This document shows, piece after piece, positions 40,913 through 43,184 of a stretch of DNA of 43,184 bases (its first letter is position 1; every line of letters starts with the position of its first letter). This DNA is from Bacteroidales bacterium UBA4912 (lineage in GTDB: Bacteria; Bacteroidota; Bacteroidia; Bacteroidales; Dysgonomonadaceae). The notes beneath the pieces were generated by a model. The model was not told the origin of the DNA, ran no database searches, and worked only from the letters and a program-made list of their open reading frames with translations. The stretch spans positions 2,372-45,555 of the forward strand of contig DHCC01000059.1 in the NCBI GenBank assembly GCA_002398875.1. The letters are read 5' to 3'. Made by a program: the position numbers and the translations under genes.

Positions 40913-42319
40913 TTATGAATTATATAGTGATGCAGCTTTATCGATAGCCATTTTAAGAGCATCAAGCTTACTGTTCACTTCATTCAGTTCATACTCCTCG
41001 TTACTTTGAGCTACAACTCCTGCACCCGCCTGATACCATAATTCGTTATTACGGCTTACAAAGGTACGTATAGTGATTGCCTGATTCAGACTCCCGTTCA
41101 TTCCAATAAATCCGATACAGCCACCATAAGCACCACGATTATGTGACTCGATTTCTGAAATAAGTTGCATTGCACGTACTTTAGGAGCACCCGACAATGT
41201 TCCCGCTGGAAAAGTGTCAAAGAATGCTTTAATTGGATTTGTATCTTCATTCAATATCCCGCTAACACGTGACACAAGATGTATTACATGAGAATAAAAC
41301 TGAGGTTCCTTAAAAAACTCAACCTCCACATTATGAGCATTCCTACTCAAATCATTTCTTGCCAGATCAACCAGCATAACATGTTCCGCATTCTCTTTCG
41401 GATCATTTAGGAGAAACTTCACCCCTTCCATATCCTGATGATAATTACCGGTACGTTTGGTAGTCCCGGCAATAGGATCTATGCTTATCCTGTCACCTTC
41501 AATCTTACAGTGCGTTTCAGGTGATGAGCCGAATATCCGATAGCCTCCAAAATCAAAGTAGAAAAGATAAGGAGACGGGTTAATGGAACGAAGTGCTCGA
41601 TAAACTTTAAAGTCATCACCAGAAAATGGCTGAACAAATCTTCGTGAAAGTACTATCTGAAACAGATCACCTTTCTTACAATAGTCAACTCCCGCTTTCA
41701 CAAACTGTTTATACTCTTCATCAGAAATTGTACTATACTCATCACCTTCAGTAAAGAAATTATAGTTAGCGAAATTACGCTGATTAACAAGAGATTCAAC
41801 CTTATGCAAATTACTCAGCTCATCTTCTCCCTGCAATTCAATCAGAGTGATCTCATCAGAAAAATGATTAAATACAAGAATGTATTTGTAGAGTATATAT
41901 AACATATCAGGTGCATCATTTCGCTCTTCTTTGCTCTCCTTAATATTAATGTTTTCGGTATATTTCACACAATTAAAAGTGGTATAACCAAACAGGCCGA
42001 TATTGCCATTTCCGTTACCTGTTACTTCAAATCGTCCAATAAATTCACTTAATGCATCAGAGATAGTGAAACTTTCAGTAAGCAGTTTTCTATTTTCCAC
42101 TTCATCCGGAAACTGCATGGTGCAGACTCCTCTGTTTACCTCAACGCGGGCCATTGGCTTAAGCGCCAGATAAGAGATACTGTTTTCATTGACATGAAAA
42201 TCTGAACTTTCCAGGAGTGCAGACTGAGGAAAATAATCTCTTACCTTTAAGTAGATACTAACAGGTGTATGGAGATCGCCCATTATTTTCTTGCTGTTTG
42301 TTTGAAATTTGTATTGCAT
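40913..42319 (-). CDS. trpE: Anthranilate synthase component I
   Basis: TrpE makes anthranilate from chorismate and ammonia. The 468-residue protein has the N-terminal LLES motif in SALLESSDFHVN, which forms the tryptophan feedback-inhibition site. The chorismate-binding C-terminal domain includes GDLFQIVLSRRF, PSPYLFYFDFGGYRIFGSSPE (key SPYLFYFDF and GSSPE), and DPIAGTTKRTG. MLVDLARNDL, PAGTLSGAPKVRAMQLI and RGAYGGCIGF complete the family pattern. Feedback control by tryptophan is therefore likely. It starts 40 bases after trpB; an internal ATG at codon 13 is a weaker alternative start. Confidence 0.96.
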   Translation of the reverse strand: MQYKFQTNSKKIMGDLHTPVSIYLKVRDYFPQSALLESSDFHVNENSISYLALKPMARVEVNRGVCTMQFPDEVENRKLLTESFTISDALSEFIGRFEVTGNGNGNIGLFGYTTFNCVKYTENINIKESKEERNDAPDMLYILYKYILVFNHFSDEITLIELQGEDELSNLHKVESLVNQRNFANYNFFTEGDEYSTISDEEYKQFVKAGVDYCKKGDLFQIVLSRRFVQPFSGDDFKVYRALRSINPSPYLFYFDFGGYRIFGSSPETHCKIEGDRISIDPIAGTTKRTGNYHQDMEGVKFLLNDPKENAEHVMLVDLARNDLSRNAHNVEVEFFKEPQFYSHVIHLVSRVSGILNEDTNPIKAFFDTFPAGTLSGAPKVRAMQLISEIESHNRGAYGGCIGFIGMNGSLNQAITIRTFVSRNNELWYQAGAGVVAQSNEEYELNEVNSKLDALKMAIDKAASLYNS

Positions 42320-42359
42320 ACTTGTAAATATTTATTTGACAATTGATAAACAGGACGAA

Positions 42360-43184
42360 TTAATATTGTCCTTCATACTTAAAATAGGTGTCCAAATCCT
42401 TGTCACCTCTGCCTGAAAGAGTTAGTACTACTATTTCCTCAGGTTCAAAAGTCACTTTCTCTAAAGCAGCCAAAGCGTGAGCAGATTCCAGAGCGGGTAT
42501 GATTCCTTCGTTACGAGTGAGCTCAAAAGCAGCCTTCAGTGCTTCATCATCATTTATAGCCAGTACCTGAGCACGTCTCTGAATAGCCAGATTTGCATGA
42601 ATTGGTCCGATTCCCGGATAATCTAATCCTGCGGAAATTGAGTAAGGTTCAGTTATTTGTCCATCTTCAGTCTGCATCAGCAAAGTTCTGCAACCATGCA
42701 AAACACCGGCAGTTCCAAGATGTATTGTTGCTGCTGATTCACCACTTTCAATACCTTTACCACCCGCTTCTGCCAAAACTATCTTTACTTTATCATTATC
42801 AAGGTACTCATAAATAGTTCCTGCAGCATTACTGCCTCCTCCAACACAGGCAATAAGATAATCAGGATAATCCCTGCCCTCTTTTTCTGTTAACTGAACT
42901 TTTATCTCCTTACTGATGACCGACTGCAAACGCGCTACCAAATCAGGGTAAGGATGCGGCCCTACAACAGATCCAATTATATAATGAGTGTCTGCGGGAT
43001 GACTGCACCAATCACGTATAGCCTCATTGGTAGCATCTTTCAATGTCATATTCCCTGAAGTAACCGGTACAACTGTTGCTCCCAGCATCTCCATTTTTTT
43101 CACGTTAACCTGCTGACGTTTAACATCCGTTTCTCCCATATAAACAGTACATGGCATCTGCATAAGGGCGCATACAGTTGCAGT
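42360..43184 (-). CDS. trpB: Tryptophan synthase beta subunit, 5' end outside the window
   Basis: TrpB joins indole and serine by PLP chemistry. The last 275 residues are visible and the frame is still open at the window edge (TATVCALMQMPCTVYMGETDV), so the PLP lysine and start lie beyond 43184. Visible features are the PLP phosphate loop CVGGGSNAAG, the COMM-side segment HAGLD-like SAGLDYPGIGP, EGIIPALESAHALA, and the C-terminal serine site LSGRGDKD. It is the first visible gene of the trp operon, so any leader, attenuator or promoter is outside the window. Confidence 0.95.
   Translation of the reverse strand, partial: TATVCALMQMPCTVYMGETDVKRQQVNVKKMEMLGATVVPVTSGNMTLKDATNEAIRDWCSHPADTHYIIGSVVGPHPYPDLVARLQSVISKEIKVQLTEKEGRDYPDYLIACVGGGSNAAGTIYEYLDNDKVKIVLAEAGGKGIESGESAATIHLGTAGVLHGCRTLLMQTEDGQITEPYSISAGLDYPGIGPIHANLAIQRRAQVLAINDDEALKAAFELTRNEGIIPALESAHALAALEKVTFEPEEIVVLTLSGRGDKDLDTYFKYEGQY

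Noticed and set aside
36938..43184. Tryptophan attenuator or leader peptide
   Set aside because: The start of the operon lies upstream of trpB outside the window, and no leader-like sequence is seen between the visible trp genes.

Overview
The window is 43 kb of AT-rich chromosome from a member of the Bacteroidota, most likely order Bacteroidales (Dysgonomonadaceae or Porphyromonadaceae-like). This is inferred from the Bacteroidota -7 promoter element (TAnnTTTG) in front of many genes, the near absence of Shine-Dalgarno sequences, a PtpA-like prolyl tripeptidyl peptidase, a PorW/SprE-type TPR lipoprotein, DUF4251 and DUF5020 proteins, and gene neighbourhoods (acpP-fabF-rnc, surE-lpxB, trpBEGDCFA) typical of this group. 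No insertion sequence, prophage, CRISPR array, rRNA or integration site is visible. Gene density is very high, and no gap between genes reaches 300 bases.

Layout. 1-1641 (+): the end of a zinc-type alcohol dehydrogenase and an aldo/keto reductase. 1651-2405 (-): tRNA-Leu(UAG) with its own promoter and terminator, and purN. 2424-4869 (+): acpP, fabF and rnc, preceded by two matching operator-like dyads. 4874-7930 (-): surE, lpxB and a non-canonical phosphofructokinase. 8128-9762 (+): a secreted alkaline phosphatase. 9763-12665 (-): purD, a polytopic membrane protein and a DUF4251 lipoprotein. 12835-16778 (+): a FabK/nitronate-monooxygenase flavoprotein, a PtpA-like peptidase and a YycJ-type metallo-hydrolase. 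16775-21246 (+): a glycan cluster with a NodZ/FUT8-like transferase, three further glycosyltransferases and a methyltransferase. 21293-21826 (+): a SpoU-family RNA methyltransferase. 21848-23690 (-): radC, a MIP18/SufT-like protein and LpxH. 23959-24525 (-): efp. 24667-26727 (-): a Tsx-like outer-membrane protein with a purine permease. 26892-29695 (+): cysS and a sodium symporter. 29780-34853 (+): aroA, a small membrane protein, an orphan ABC-3 metal permease, a PorW-like lipoprotein and an RdgB pyrophosphatase. 34901-35965 (+): a YdgJ-like oxidoreductase. 35969-36856 (-): an EamA transporter. 36938-43184 (-): the tryptophan operon trpBEGDCFA, with the start of trpB outside the window.

How it fits together. 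Most of the content is housekeeping: fatty-acid synthesis, lipid A (lpxB, lpxH), purine synthesis (purN, purD), aromatic amino acids (aroA, trp), translation (efp, cysS, tRNA-Leu) and nucleotide clean-up (rdgB, surE). The less ordinary parts are the paired dyads at the acpP promoter, a 22-bp perfect hairpin built from 11-bp units downstream of efp, the likely two-membrane purine uptake pair, the orphan metal permease beside a Cys-Cys-Gly-x-His protein, and several convergent gene pairs whose stop codons almost touch. I found no clear novel defence or mobile system.
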